Source: an uncultured Muribaculaceae bacterium
Lineage (GTDB): Bacteria > Bacteroidota > Bacteroidia > Bacteroidales > Muribaculaceae
Length of the DNA: 46,318 bases
NCBI GenBank assembly: GCA_947628285.1
Contig: CANQZK010000002.1
Span: 1-46,318, forward strand
Direction: 5' to 3'
Shown: one piece after another, positions 7,559-16,387 of the stretch
How positions within the stretch are numbered: the first letter of the stretch is position 1
How the letters are laid out: every line of letters starts with the position of its first letter
Made by a program: the position numbers and the translations under genes
Notes under the pieces: model-generated
What the model saw: the letters and a program-made list of their open reading frames with translations, nothing else
What the model was told of the DNA's origin: nothing
Databases searched by the model: none

Positions 7559-7826
7559 AGCTTGCCATTTTTTCGGTTATACTTGCCGCCATATTTTCAA
7601 GTTGCTTCCTGTATTCGGCCTGCACCTCCTCCTGCGTGCGTATGCCGCTGGCGGTTTCTATCCAGTCCACCGTTACACCGTTTGCGCCCAGTGTAATGCT
7701 GTTGACCTTGACATTAAACTTCGTTTCGTACTGCCGTATAATGTCGGCAATACCATACTCCAGCGCACCTTTGGCCAGCTGCTTAAGGTCGCCTGTTTTG
7801 AACTTAATGTTACTGTTGTCTGCCAT
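7536..7826 (-). CDS. Hypothetical phage protein
   Basis: 96-aa open frame, operon-compatible overlaps. Confidence 0.6.
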   Translation of the reverse strand: MADNSNIKFKTGDLKQLAKGALEYGIADIIRQYETKFNVKVNSITLGANGVTVDWIETASGIRTQEEVQAEYRKQLENMAASITEKMASYGQQGIL

Positions 7827-8247
7827 TTTTTTGGTCGTTATGTTCGTTGATTTTTTTAAGCAGCCATGCTGCGTGCGTGCTGGGTTTGTTGCCGCGCTTT
7901 ACCTTTGGGCTGCGCACATACTTGTCGCGCTTTCGCTTTACCCATTGTAGGTTTGGCAATGCCAAATTTTCATAATTGCCGTCCAGCTCGTTTGCTTTCA
8001 TGCCTGCTGGTTTCGGGCATACAAAGGCAGTAAGTATTATGTCGGCCACCACTACCAGCACAAAAACATCGCCCTTACGGAGCGTTACCCTGCGCATACC
8101 ATAGCCGGACACAAAGCGCAAATCCACGCTTGCGCCAGTTTTGCGTACTCTGCCGTAATTACTGCACTCATAGCCTGTGTAGCCCTGTACAGGTCGCCAC
8201 ACTTCGCTGTCCATACTCACTTGCCCTTGTATGCCTGTTGTTTCCAT
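7810..8247 (-). CDS. NUMOD4 domain protein
   Basis: EVWRPVQGYTGYECSNYGRVRKTG...LANLQW-like C-part; no complete HNH motif seen. Confidence 0.7.
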   Translation of the reverse strand: METTGIQGQVSMDSEVWRPVQGYTGYECSNYGRVRKTGASVDLRFVSGYGMRRVTLRKGDVFVLVVVADIILTAFVCPKPAGMKANELDGNYENLALPNLQWVKRKRDKYVRSPKVKRGNKPSTHAAWLLKKINEHNDQKNGRQQ

Positions 8248-8251
8248 GCCG

Positions 8252-8848
8252 TCAGTATTTTTTGCCGTGCTTGTACGGCCTGTTTTGGTTGTAGCGCATT
8301 TTGGCCTCCACGTGCCACCACAGGTCTATGCCATAGGCTGCGGCCATTATTTCCACGGCTACAATGCCCGACAGTATGCGCTCTTGTACTGTCATGCGCC
8401 TGTTGGAAAGCACCTGTATTATTTCCCACGCATTTTCCGTAAATGCCCTGCTGTTGTGTATGCAGCCCACTACTGCGCCGCCACGCGATAGGTCATAGCC
8501 ATGCGCACCTGCCATATCCAGCAAGCGTATTACGGTGTCGGCCAGTTCATCGGCTGTGGTGTCCTTTAGGTAAAGCTCAAAGGCTGTTTTAAGCTCGTAC
8601 TGGTATAGTTCGGGGTCGCTGTTGCGCTCGGCCTCGTCCTCCCAGTCGGCCATGCTTATTTCAAAGCTGGATTTTTCGGCATAGTTGCCTTTGCGGTCGG
8701 CCTCTATGGCTTCTGCCAGCTCGCATACTACCAGCGTAAAGCAATGTTCATCGCTGGGGTTGCTTTCCCACCAGCCATGCCGCACAGCATTTGCGTGTAC
8801 TTCCATGGCCAGCACGTTAAGGTTGGGGCGTTTTGTTTCTTTTCCCAT
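8252..8848 (-). CDS. MazG-like / all-alpha NTP-PPase-like protein
   Basis: HANAVRHGWWESNPSDEHCFTLVVCELAEAIEADRKG...ELADTVIRLLDMAGAHGYDL; start chosen at MGKETKRPN. Confidence 0.55.
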   Translation of the reverse strand: MGKETKRPNLNVLAMEVHANAVRHGWWESNPSDEHCFTLVVCELAEAIEADRKGNYAEKSSFEISMADWEDEAERNSDPELYQYELKTAFELYLKDTTADELADTVIRLLDMAGAHGYDLSRGGAVVGCIHNSRAFTENAWEIIQVLSNRRMTVQERILSGIVAVEIMAAAYGIDLWWHVEAKMRYNQNRPYKHGKKY

Positions 8849-8976
8849 TGTTATTGCTAAAAATTGAATTCCTGTTTTAAGGCTGATTTTAGAGCAGTTT
8901 CGGGGTTGGGGCGATAACTTGGCTGAATTGCCAGCCAAGCGCGATTACAGCGCACGCCAGCCGCCCTGTGGGGCGT

Positions 8977-9702
8977 TTATCGCCTGCTTTCGCCTGTCAG
9001 CTTTATCACGTTGTAGGTTTTGAAGCGGTCTATAAGTCGGCCAAAGCCGTCTGCAAACTTTTCCTCCAGCTGTTTTATGGTTAAGTTGGTCGTAAGGTGG
9101 GCTGTGTTGCCCATTTGCGTCCAAATTTCGTTTCGGGCGTGGAGAAACTCGTTTGTCAGCAGCTGCGTGTCCATGCCAAAGTACGTTTTGCTTTGCACGC
9201 CTATGTCGTTAAGGCAGATGTTAAAGGGCTGCGGCCTAAAGCCAGTGCTGTTTTCCTCGTTGTAGGTGTACAGGTCTAAATTGTTGTGTATGGTGTAGTA
9301 GTTTACCATTTGCGTTACCGACATACAGTGGAAAAAGCGAGGATTATTGGTGTAGCGCAAATATTCGCTGAATACCTGCATCAGCAGCGTTTTGCCTGTA
9401 CCCACACCGCCCATAATAAGCAGGTTTTTGTTCAGCTTGTATTTGGCATTGGGAAATACCTGCTCGGCCAGCTGCGAGCCGTTAAAGTAGTACAGCAGGA
9501 AACGTAACACCTGCTTGTTATGCTCGTCAATAACAAACTGCCTGCGCTGGGGGAGCAGCAGCTTGTTGGCGATTGTTACCACCAGCCGCGAGTGCTGGTT
9601 AAACACTTCTTCATCGTCCAGCAGGTTGCACTGCTGCTGCGCCCTGCGTGCATCGTTTAGCACACGCTGGAAAATGGATTGTATGGTTACTGGTTCTTCC
9701 AT
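8977..9702 (-). CDS. DnaC-like replicative helicase loader ATPase
   Basis: Walker A LLIMGGVGTGKTLLMQVFSEYL, ICLNDIGVQ, NEIWTQMGNTAHLTTNLT. Confidence 0.82.
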   Translation of the reverse strand: MEEPVTIQSIFQRVLNDARRAQQQCNLLDDEEVFNQHSRLVVTIANKLLLPQRRQFVIDEHNKQVLRFLLYYFNGSQLAEQVFPNAKYKLNKNLLIMGGVGTGKTLLMQVFSEYLRYTNNPRFFHCMSVTQMVNYYTIHNNLDLYTYNEENSTGFRPQPFNICLNDIGVQSKTYFGMDTQLLTNEFLHARNEIWTQMGNTAHLTTNLTIKQLEEKFADGFGRLIDRFKTYNVIKLTGESRR

Positions 9703-9722
9703 ATTGCTGAAAAGTGTGTGGG

Positions 9723-10721
9723 TTAACAGTCTACGCCGCCAAAGCTGCCACCATATTCATCATCGCTGGGGGGCTGCTGTGTCTGCACCTGCTGGGCGTT
9801 GTACTGTGCCGTGCCGCCTTTGGCAGGCTCTACGGCCTCAAACTCGTTTTCCCAGCGTGCTTGATTTATCCATGTTTGCAGGTATGCCCACTGTGGTACA
9901 AACTGGCCAGCAGCCTGCATTTGCTCGCGCCATACTATTTCGCGCTCCAGTGCTGGCATAAGGCATGGCACTATTTCGCGCCAGTTGCTGTATTTCTTTT
10001 TGAAATTTTCCAGTTCAACCTTTAGTCCGCGCTTTGTGCCTTTGTAGGCTTGGCGAAACTGGTTAAACATGGCCTCCAGTTCAGCTGTAGTGTACTGGCC
10101 AGTCGCACCCTGTACAGGCTCGCCGCTTTTCTTTTTTTTATTTTTTTCTTTTAGTATAATATTATCTATATTATATATTTGTTGATTGTCACCAGCTTGC
10201 GGAGCAACTGTTGCGGAACCCTTTGCGGAACTGCTTGCGGAACACGTACTTTTTTGTACAGTTTTGGGCATATTTTTACCCTGTTCACCACCATGCTCAC
10301 CACTTTGTTCTGCAAGCCGTTCACCACTTTGCTCTGCATCGTGTTCTGCAAGCTGTTCATTACATTGTTCCTCACGCTGTTCTGCATCTATTGCGGAACC
10401 ACTGGGCATAACAAATTGATATTTAGTATAATTCACAATATAAATATCAGTGCCTTTTTTGCCGCTTGTAAAAGTAATTTCGCCTGTGCTTTGTAGCTTG
10501 CGCAACTTTGAAATTATGGTGTTTTGGCTCATACCTGTAAGCACGGACAGCTTAGGCACGCTGGTATGCAGCTCGCCCACGCGCTGCACCTTGCCGCGAT
10601 ACCTGTAGTTCGGCAAATAGTTGGCCATGCACAACAGGTGTATGAACAGCGACACCATATAGGCATCATCGTGCCATTCCCAGTGCAAAATCTGCCTGTG
10701 TAGTATTAAGTAGTCTTTCAT
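9723..10721 (-). CDS. Phage replication initiator (winged-helix N-terminus, low-complexity linker)
   Basis: DYLILHRQILHWEWHDDAYMVSLFIHLLCMANYLPNYRYRGKVQRVGELHTSVPKLSVLTGMSQNTIISKLRKLQSTGEI; next to the DnaC-like gene. Confidence 0.8.
   Translation of the reverse strand: MKDYLILHRQILHWEWHDDAYMVSLFIHLLCMANYLPNYRYRGKVQRVGELHTSVPKLSVLTGMSQNTIISKLRKLQSTGEITFTSGKKGTDIYIVNYTKYQFVMPSGSAIDAEQREEQCNEQLAEHDAEQSGERLAEQSGEHGGEQGKNMPKTVQKSTCSASSSAKGSATVAPQAGDNQQIYNIDNIILKEKNKKKKSGEPVQGATGQYTTAELEAMFNQFRQAYKGTKRGLKVELENFKKKYSNWREIVPCLMPALEREIVWREQMQAAGQFVPQWAYLQTWINQARWENEFEAVEPAKGGTAQYNAQQVQTQQPPSDDEYGGSFGGVDC
10197..10399. repeat. TTGCGGAAC iteron-like repeats (5 copies) beside an AT-rich tract; candidate phage replication origin
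   Basis: TTGCGGAGC at 10197 and TTGCGGAAC at 10211, 10223, 10235 and 10391; AT-rich block at about 10130-10190. Confidence 0.5.
10281..10382. repeat. Degenerate 12-bp tandem repeat (4-aa period E-Q/H-x-x) in the replication gene
   Basis: Encodes EQRE-EQCN-EQLA-EHDA-EQSG-ERLA-EQSG-EHGG-EQ. Confidence 0.8.
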
Positions 10722-10785
10722 TGTTGCTTTGTTAAGCCACCCTGCCAGCGTTGCCGCCAGCAGGGGGCTGGGTTGCTGATTGGGT

Positions 10786-11073
10786 TTATACCACCGCCAG
10801 TTTTGCGGTTTCGGTAACAAAATCCTGCGCTGGTTTGAAACTGGGTTTCATGTGGGCTGCCACACGCACGCTTTCGCCTGTACCGATGTTGCGTGCCACG
10901 CGAGCTTTGCAGGCTTTTGGCTTAAAAGAGCCAAAGCCGCGCAATGTTACTTCCTCGCCGCGCTCTACGGCATTGCGGATTTCGCCGAGGGTTGCGTTGA
11001 TTATCTGCTCAACGCTGGCAGTTGTGCAGCCAGTAGTACCTGCCACGGCTTGCACCAGTTCTTGCTTTGTCAT
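10786..11073 (-). CDS. HU family DNA-binding protein
   Basis: MTKQELVQAVAGTTGCTTASVEQIINATLGEIRNAVERGEEVTLRGFGSFKPKACKARVARNIGTGESVRVAAHMKPSFKPAQDF. Confidence 0.95.
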   Translation of the reverse strand: MTKQELVQAVAGTTGCTTASVEQIINATLGEIRNAVERGEEVTLRGFGSFKPKACKARVARNIGTGESVRVAAHMKPSFKPAQDFVTETAKLAVV

Positions 11074-11516
11074 TTCTCTTGGGTGTTTTGGGGTTGTGTG
11101 CTTTCGCTCTTTATGTAATCCAGTATTGGCGTTTCCTTTACGCACACGGCCTCGTAATCAGCCATTGTGCCGCGCATATTGTCTGCCACGGCCTGCATGG
11201 CCTCGGTAAGGTTGCTGGCCTGCACCAGCATACGATTTTTCGTGCGTTTCTCGCAGCCTGTTTTTTCGTCCAGCGTTATAAATTCCAGCTGGGCTTCATA
11301 CCACCTGTCGCCAGCCTCATTTCCCCACACTTCTGCGTACTTTACACGCTTTATGTCGGTAATGGTAAACTCGCCGCTTATAAAGGGCTGGGCGTATTCC
11401 GTTGCGCGTGCCTCGGCTTCGGTAAAGCTCAATGCGTCCACCACATACACGTCAACGGTGGGCTTGATGCAGCCGTTTTCCTGCATCTTGTCGTACTTAA
11501 CTTTAACTTGGTACAT
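11070..11516 (-). CDS. DUF4494-type phage protein
   Basis: MYQVKVKYDKMQENGCIKPTVDVYVVDALSFTEAEARATEYAQPFISGEFTITDIKRVKYAEVW. Confidence 0.75.
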   Translation of the reverse strand: MYQVKVKYDKMQENGCIKPTVDVYVVDALSFTEAEARATEYAQPFISGEFTITDIKRVKYAEVWGNEAGDRWYEAQLEFITLDEKTGCEKRTKNRMLVQASNLTEAMQAVADNMRGTMADYEAVCVKETPILDYIKSESTQPQNTQEK

Positions 11517-11518
11517 GG

Positions 11519-12091
11519 TTAGTCCATTTTGGGGGTTATACCATAGCAGGCACAGCACAGCTCAAAAAACTGCTTGCCCACGAACTGTGCCTTTTCATCG
11601 CTGTTAAGGCACAGGGGGAAACCATAATACGCATGCGTATGCGCACCGCGAATATGCGTACTCGCACAGCGGACACCCGCATACTCCGCATGAACCGCAT
11701 TAGCAGCAGCGAGCAGCTGGTATATGCCTTTACGCTTACATTCTGCCTTGCCCAGCTGTTGCATTTCCTCCTTGCTGTACAGCACGAATACAGGGTAATA
11801 GCCCCAGCCGTCCTTGTCGTACCAGCTGCCATTTCCGTTAATGGCCTCGCAAATAACGAGCAGCTGCTGCATAGCATTGGCCATTTTCATGTACTGGGGA
11901 CGGTCGCCGATTTCCTTAAAATCGCGTGCCTGTATGCCCAGCACCTCGCAGGCTTTTTCGTAGCTGGTTACTTCGCGCCAGTCAAAGGCAAAAAGCTCCT
12001 TGCCGTGCAGGTGTTCCAGTATTTCCTTTTGGTCTGCGTTGCCAGCCTTATAAGCTGCCAGCAGCGCACTTTTTTCTACTTCGATTTTCAT
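11519..12091 (-). CDS. Hypothetical phage protein
   Basis: 190-aa open frame in the operon; YDKDGWGYYPVFVLYSKEEMQQLG region. Confidence 0.65.
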   Translation of the reverse strand: MKIEVEKSALLAAYKAGNADQKEILEHLHGKELFAFDWREVTSYEKACEVLGIQARDFKEIGDRPQYMKMANAMQQLLVICEAINGNGSWYDKDGWGYYPVFVLYSKEEMQQLGKAECKRKGIYQLLAAANAVHAEYAGVRCASTHIRGAHTHAYYGFPLCLNSDEKAQFVGKQFFELCCACYGITPKMD

Positions 12092-12254
12092 TCTTGTAAT
12101 ATTTGTTGTTAGTTAATTCTCGTTGTGCGTTTTGCAGCAGGCGTATTTTGTTAGCCACCCTTAAGCTATGCTGTTTTAGGGGCTGTAAGGCCGTTATTTC
12201 AGCTTGCAGGGCTTCCTCAATAACTTTGGCTGTCGCTTCCGTTACGCACCTCAT
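12048..12254 (-). CDS. Hypothetical small phage protein
   Basis: 68-aa frame; its ATG overlaps the TGA of the next upstream gene (ATGA). Confidence 0.55.
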   Translation of the reverse strand: MRCVTEATAKVIEEALQAEITALQPLKQHSLRVANKIRLLQNAQRELTNNKYYKNENRSRKKCAAGSL

Positions 12255-12982
12255 AACACGCTTGCATTAAGCTGTAGCACCATGCCGCCAATGGCCGCAT
12301 ACACTGGCTTGCCTATGGCCTCGCGCACCTGCTGCACAAACTGGGCTTCGTTGCTGTTGCCGTCCGACAGGTGTATAAGCACCACCTTTTGCAGGGCTGT
12401 GCGGTCGCTGGTAAGCAGGTAGCGTATGCTGTTGGCGATTTCAAAATGGCTGGTCAAAAGCCTGTCGCGCATACCAGCAGACACCCTGCCAGCCGCAATG
12501 TTGGCCTCCAGTATTTCATCGCTGTAGTTGGCCTCCAGCAGGTAGCTGTTTACACCGCTGAACCTGTAATCACAGGCGTATGTGTCAGTAATAAACACTA
12601 CCTTGCCGCACTCGCTATGCTTTATTAGGTAGCCCACACATGGCACATCGTGCTGTACTGCAAAGGGCATTACCACGAAGCCGCCCAGCCTGTAGGCGTT
12701 GCCCATTTTTATAGCTATGCCGTTTCGGGTAATGCCTTTTGCTTCCAGTACATCGGGGAGTGCCAGCACGCGAATGCCAGCGTCTGCGTAATCCTTTGCA
12801 TAGCGCGAATGGTCGTTATGGCTGTGCGTAACAATGCAGCCGCGCACCTTTTGCAGGTCAAAGCCCAGTGCCTTTTTGGTTTCAATAAGTTTCGTGCCTG
12901 CTTCAATGCACAGGGCTTCGCTTGTGCCGTTAAGCACATAGCCGTTACCCTTACTGCTGCTGCCTATTACTACCAGTTCCAT
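12251..12982 (-). CDS. MBL-fold metallo-hydrolase (YycJ-like)
   Basis: VVIGSSSKGNGYVLNGTSEALCIEAG...GCIVTHSHNDHSRYAKDY...ITDTYACDY...LLEANYSDE. Confidence 0.88.
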   Translation of the reverse strand: MELVVIGSSSKGNGYVLNGTSEALCIEAGTKLIETKKALGFDLQKVRGCIVTHSHNDHSRYAKDYADAGIRVLALPDVLEAKGITRNGIAIKMGNAYRLGGFVVMPFAVQHDVPCVGYLIKHSECGKVVFITDTYACDYRFSGVNSYLLEANYSDEILEANIAAGRVSAGMRDRLLTSHFEIANSIRYLLTSDRTALQKVVLIHLSDGNSNEAQFVQQVREAIGKPVYAAIGGMVLQLNASVL

Positions 12983-12994
12983 TGCGCTACAGCT

Positions 12995-13987
12995 TTAGAG
13001 TGGACATTTGCGGCCTGCTCCAGCAGGGTGATGCTCGGCTGTGTTGTCAAACAGGTTTGCAGGCTGGTGGGCGTTTTCCACAGGTTGTGCCGCCTGTGTG
13101 TCGTTATCGGCCGCGTCCAGTACCTCGCCTGTTTCGGTGTCCACCACAGGCAGGGCTTCTCCCTTTACTTCCACATAGTCCACGTTCACGGCCTGCTGGC
13201 CATGCTGTGCGGCCTCACGCTGCATGGCCGCTGTGTCGGGTTCGTCTGCTTCCTCCACGGCTGCGCCCAGCGCAATCTTGCAGGCACGGCTGATTACGGT
13301 TTTCTTGCACATTTGGTCGGTAAAGTTGTTGTGCGCACCACTGTTGCCTTTGGCTGCACCCTGCTGCCAGCTTTTGCGGATTTGGTCCATTGTCATTACC
13401 TCAATCCAGCGGTCGCCGTCCTTGGTAATTACTACTGCATACGCACCCACAATAGCCGACAGGTTGATGTTTTCCAGCTTTGTTTCGTGCTTGACAAGCT
13501 GGTAGCGGCCTTTATCGTCCACGGTGTATACAAATTCATCGTCTTTGTACACCACCTGTGCATTAACATCGGCTACTTCGGTGTCGCGCTTGACACGCAT
13601 CAGTTTGCCGCGATAGTCCTCCCAGCAGGTAAGCTGGTCGCCTGCTACAATGAAGTAGCACTGTTTCTTGGCTACGGATAAGCCTTTGATTACCATTTCC
13701 AGCAGGGCATTGCAAATGCTGGCCTGCTTGCACACTTCCAGTGCAGGACGGTTGTTTCGGTCTTTCACGGTTTGCAGGTTAAGCCATGCCATTTTGAGGG
13801 CGTTGCCTGCTGTGTAGCCAGTAGGCAGTACAAGCTCGCCTGCCTGTTCAAGTGCCGTAACACGTGCCAGCACGTTGTCGCTGATGTTTTTCGGCATGGC
13901 CACTATGGCCGTGCCAGTGACCTGCTGCTGTGCAGGCTGGTTGGTTGGTGTTGTTCCCATATTGCTTTTATTTAGGGGGTTAAACAT
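12995..13987 (-). CDS. recT: RecT family ssDNA-annealing protein
   Basis: LEVCKQASICNALLEMVIKGLSVAKKQCYFIVAGDQLTCWEDYRGKLMRVKR...IRKSWQQGAAKGNSGAHNNFTDQMCKKTVISRACK. Confidence 0.9.
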   Translation of the reverse strand: MFNPLNKSNMGTTPTNQPAQQQVTGTAIVAMPKNISDNVLARVTALEQAGELVLPTGYTAGNALKMAWLNLQTVKDRNNRPALEVCKQASICNALLEMVIKGLSVAKKQCYFIVAGDQLTCWEDYRGKLMRVKRDTEVADVNAQVVYKDDEFVYTVDDKGRYQLVKHETKLENINLSAIVGAYAVVITKDGDRWIEVMTMDQIRKSWQQGAAKGNSGAHNNFTDQMCKKTVISRACKIALGAAVEEADEPDTAAMQREAAQHGQQAVNVDYVEVKGEALPVVDTETGEVLDAADNDTQAAQPVENAHQPANLFDNTAEHHPAGAGRKCPL

Positions 13988-13989
13988 TG

Positions 13990-14841
13990 TTATTCTGCGG
14001 TTATTACCAGTTCTTTGTCGGTGCTTACAAGCAGGTCTATGCGCTGGCTCTGCATCGGCATTACCTCGTTAATGCTTTCGGCGTTGTCTATGAAACAGGG
14101 GGCGTAAACGCCTTTATGCCTGCACATGGCATTTATTATGTCAATGCCAGCGTTTATGCGGTCGGCGTTGTTTAGGTCGCTGTATGGCACGCCACGCACG
14201 GTGCATTCGCATATCGGCTTTAATGCGCCGTTGATTTTGTGGTCAAACATGGTAAAGGTTACGAAGCTGAACAGGGCGTTGACCTTGCTTTCCAGTTCCT
14301 CTATCGTGCGCTCCAGCAGTGCCTCGGCTGTGTAGTCTTGCCCCTCCAGCTGCGACAGCTGTATGTTGAGCTGTTTTTCCTGCTGCTCCAGCTGGGCAAT
14401 GCGCTGCTGTTTGCTGGCTATGGTATTGCCGACCTGTGCCAGCGCGTTGAGCTGGTTGAGCTTTTCCTGTAGCTGCTGCTGGTCGGCCTGTAAGCCCTGC
14501 ACAGCTGCCTGTGTGTCGGCCTGCTCGACTTGCAGGGGCATTGTCGCCAGTTTGGCCTGTAGGCTGGCCAGCTGCTTGCCCAGCTCGCTGTAATCGCTGT
14601 CCTCGGCAATCCTTTCGGCAGGCTGCTTAATGGTTGTGGGGGCTGAGGCTTTGCCGTATGCCAGCTGTGCAGCGTCAAATGCCGCTGTAAGCTGGGCAAT
14701 TTTGCCACTGGCCTCGGCCTTGTCGCGCCGCTGTGCCTCCAGCAGGTTTGTAAGGTTATTTTTCTGCTCCGACAGCCCTTTGGCCTCTACCTCCATAGCA
14801 TCCAGCTTGCTGGCCTTATCGGCATTGAAATTGGCCAGCAT
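13990..14841 (-). CDS. SbcC/Rad50-like ATPase, C-terminal segment (in frame with 14881-16047 across a TGA)
   Basis: Coiled coil then IEELESKVNALFSFVTFTMFDHKINGALKPICECTVRGVPYSDLNNADRINAGIDIINAMCRHKGVYAPCFIDNAESINEVMP. Confidence 0.8.
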   Translation of the reverse strand: MLANFNADKASKLDAMEVEAKGLSEQKNNLTNLLEAQRRDKAEASGKIAQLTAAFDAAQLAYGKASAPTTIKQPAERIAEDSDYSELGKQLASLQAKLATMPLQVEQADTQAAVQGLQADQQQLQEKLNQLNALAQVGNTIASKQQRIAQLEQQEKQLNIQLSQLEGQDYTAEALLERTIEELESKVNALFSFVTFTMFDHKINGALKPICECTVRGVPYSDLNNADRINAGIDIINAMCRHKGVYAPCFIDNAESINEVMPMQSQRIDLLVSTDKELVITAE

Positions 14842-14880
14842 TTGCGCCTTTTTGGCCTCTACGTCCTCGGCCTCAAAAGG

Positions 14881-16047
14881 TCAGCCACAGGTGGGGCAAA
14901 TAAACTGGTCGGGGGAAAACTCCAGCGTGCTTTCGTCCACCTGCTGCCAGCGTGCCTTAAATTCATCAATAGCCCTATCCACTCGCTCCAGCAGTGTTTC
15001 GGTGTTGGCTATTGTGGTGGTTGCCGCCTTTACTTCCTGTTGGGCGATTGCCAGTGCCTTTTCGGCCATGCGCATTTCATCGCTGGCTGCTTGTACCTGC
15101 TGGCGCACCATGCCCATTTCAGCCGTATAAGCCTGCGTGTGCTTGCTGGTTATTTCGTTCATTTCGTCCTGCACCTTGGCTATTTGCTCGCGCACCTGCT
15201 GGCGTGCCGCCTGCTGGCTGGCCAGCTGGGCTTCCTGTGCCTTGCTTTGGTCGGCAATGGTTTCGGCTATTGCTTCGGCAATGCGCTTAATGGCCGCTTC
15301 GGTAGTCTTTATGTCGCCCTCTACCTGTTTCCAGTCCACAGGCTCGGCTGGTGTAATTTTGGCTATGTCGTTTTGCTGCTCGCTTATGCGTACAGGTATG
15401 CGCTCCAGCTCGTCCTTTATTTCTTTCATTTGGTAGCTTAAGTGCTGGCGGAACTTTTCGATGTTCTGCTCACCCATTATTTGCAGGAGGGCTTCAAATT
15501 CCTGCTTGCCCTGTGCCACGCTGGCAGGGCTTACTTCGCCGACCATTTGCGTAAGTATGCTGCGCTGCTGGTCTGCCTTTAGGCTTACAAAATAGGTGGG
15601 GCTGGTTATGGCCATAAACAGGCTTTCGCTGCACAGGCTGTTAATGTAGTCGTTGAAGTCGCGCTGGGTGTACAGCTGGCCGTTTACCATGTACGTTGTT
15701 GTGTGGCCTGTAAGCACCTTTTCGGCCACGCCGCGAGGCTTTGTCCATTTCTCGGTGTAGGTGCGAGTAATGGCTACCTGCTGGCCGTCCACCAGCAGCG
15801 TTACCGTTACTTCATGCTCCAGTTCGGGTATTACTTCGCCGTGCGCGTCTTTGGTCTTAATGCCAAAGTCGGCTTTGCCCTCGGTGTTTTTGCCAAACAA
15901 ACACCAGCGGAATGCATCGGCAATGGTTGTTTTGCCTGTACGGTTCGCGCCGTACACCTTTGTTACTGTGGGGCTAAATTCCACCACACGCTCGCCCTTT
16001 ACGCCTTTGAAGTTGCGCATTACGAGCTTTTGAATGATTATTTCCAT
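14881..16047 (-). CDS. SbcC/Rad50-like ATPase, N-terminal segment ending at the zinc hook
   Basis: MEIIIQKLVMRNFKGVKGERVVEFSPTVTKVYGANRTGKTTIADAFRWCLFGKN...EFSPDQFICPTCG*. Confidence 0.88.
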   Translation of the reverse strand: MEIIIQKLVMRNFKGVKGERVVEFSPTVTKVYGANRTGKTTIADAFRWCLFGKNTEGKADFGIKTKDAHGEVIPELEHEVTVTLLVDGQQVAITRTYTEKWTKPRGVAEKVLTGHTTTYMVNGQLYTQRDFNDYINSLCSESLFMAITSPTYFVSLKADQQRSILTQMVGEVSPASVAQGKQEFEALLQIMGEQNIEKFRQHLSYQMKEIKDELERIPVRISEQQNDIAKITPAEPVDWKQVEGDIKTTEAAIKRIAEAIAETIADQSKAQEAQLASQQAARQQVREQIAKVQDEMNEITSKHTQAYTAEMGMVRQQVQAASDEMRMAEKALAIAQQEVKAATTTIANTETLLERVDRAIDEFKARWQQVDESTLEFSPDQFICPTCG

Positions 16048-16052
16048 ATTGC

Positions 16053-16385
16053 TTATAAGTTTGTGCCCTTGAATATGTTATTGCGCACGGCTTCCTCGGC
16101 CATCAGGGCTTGCAGCAGCTGCGCTTTGCTATAGTGCAGGGGGCTGTTTTGGTGGTGTCCTCTGCGCACAGGCGTTACTGCGCCCTGTTGCACCTGCTGT
16201 GCCAGCCATGCCTCGCCATGCTCGCAACGCCTGCCAAATCGCGTGTCGTAAGCCTTTAGGAAAGCATACGCTTTACGCTGGCTCAACAGGTCGCTGGCTG
16301 GCTCCAGTATGGCAAAAGCCTGTGCTGCTCCGCACTGTGCCACGCCCTCCAAAAATGTGCGCACTTTGTACAGTTCGTTTTCCAT
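16053..16385 (-). CDS. Hypothetical phage protein
   Basis: Open frame starting MENELYKVRTFLEG. Confidence 0.55.
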   Translation of the reverse strand: MENELYKVRTFLEGVAQCGAAQAFAILEPASDLLSQRKAYAFLKAYDTRFGRRCEHGEAWLAQQVQQGAVTPVRRGHHQNSPLHYSKAQLLQALMAEEAVRNNIFKGTNL

Positions 16386-16387
16386 GC

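Noticed and set aside
7810-8247. Active HNH homing endonuclease
   Set aside because: Only the NUMOD4-like N-terminal motif is visible; no complete HNH catalytic motif was found
12251-16047. Alternative genetic code (TGA recoding) for the phage, suggested by the TGA in the SbcC-like gene
   Set aside because: TGA is used as a normal terminator in an ATGA overlap at 12251-12254 and other genes lack internal TGA; only a local event is supported
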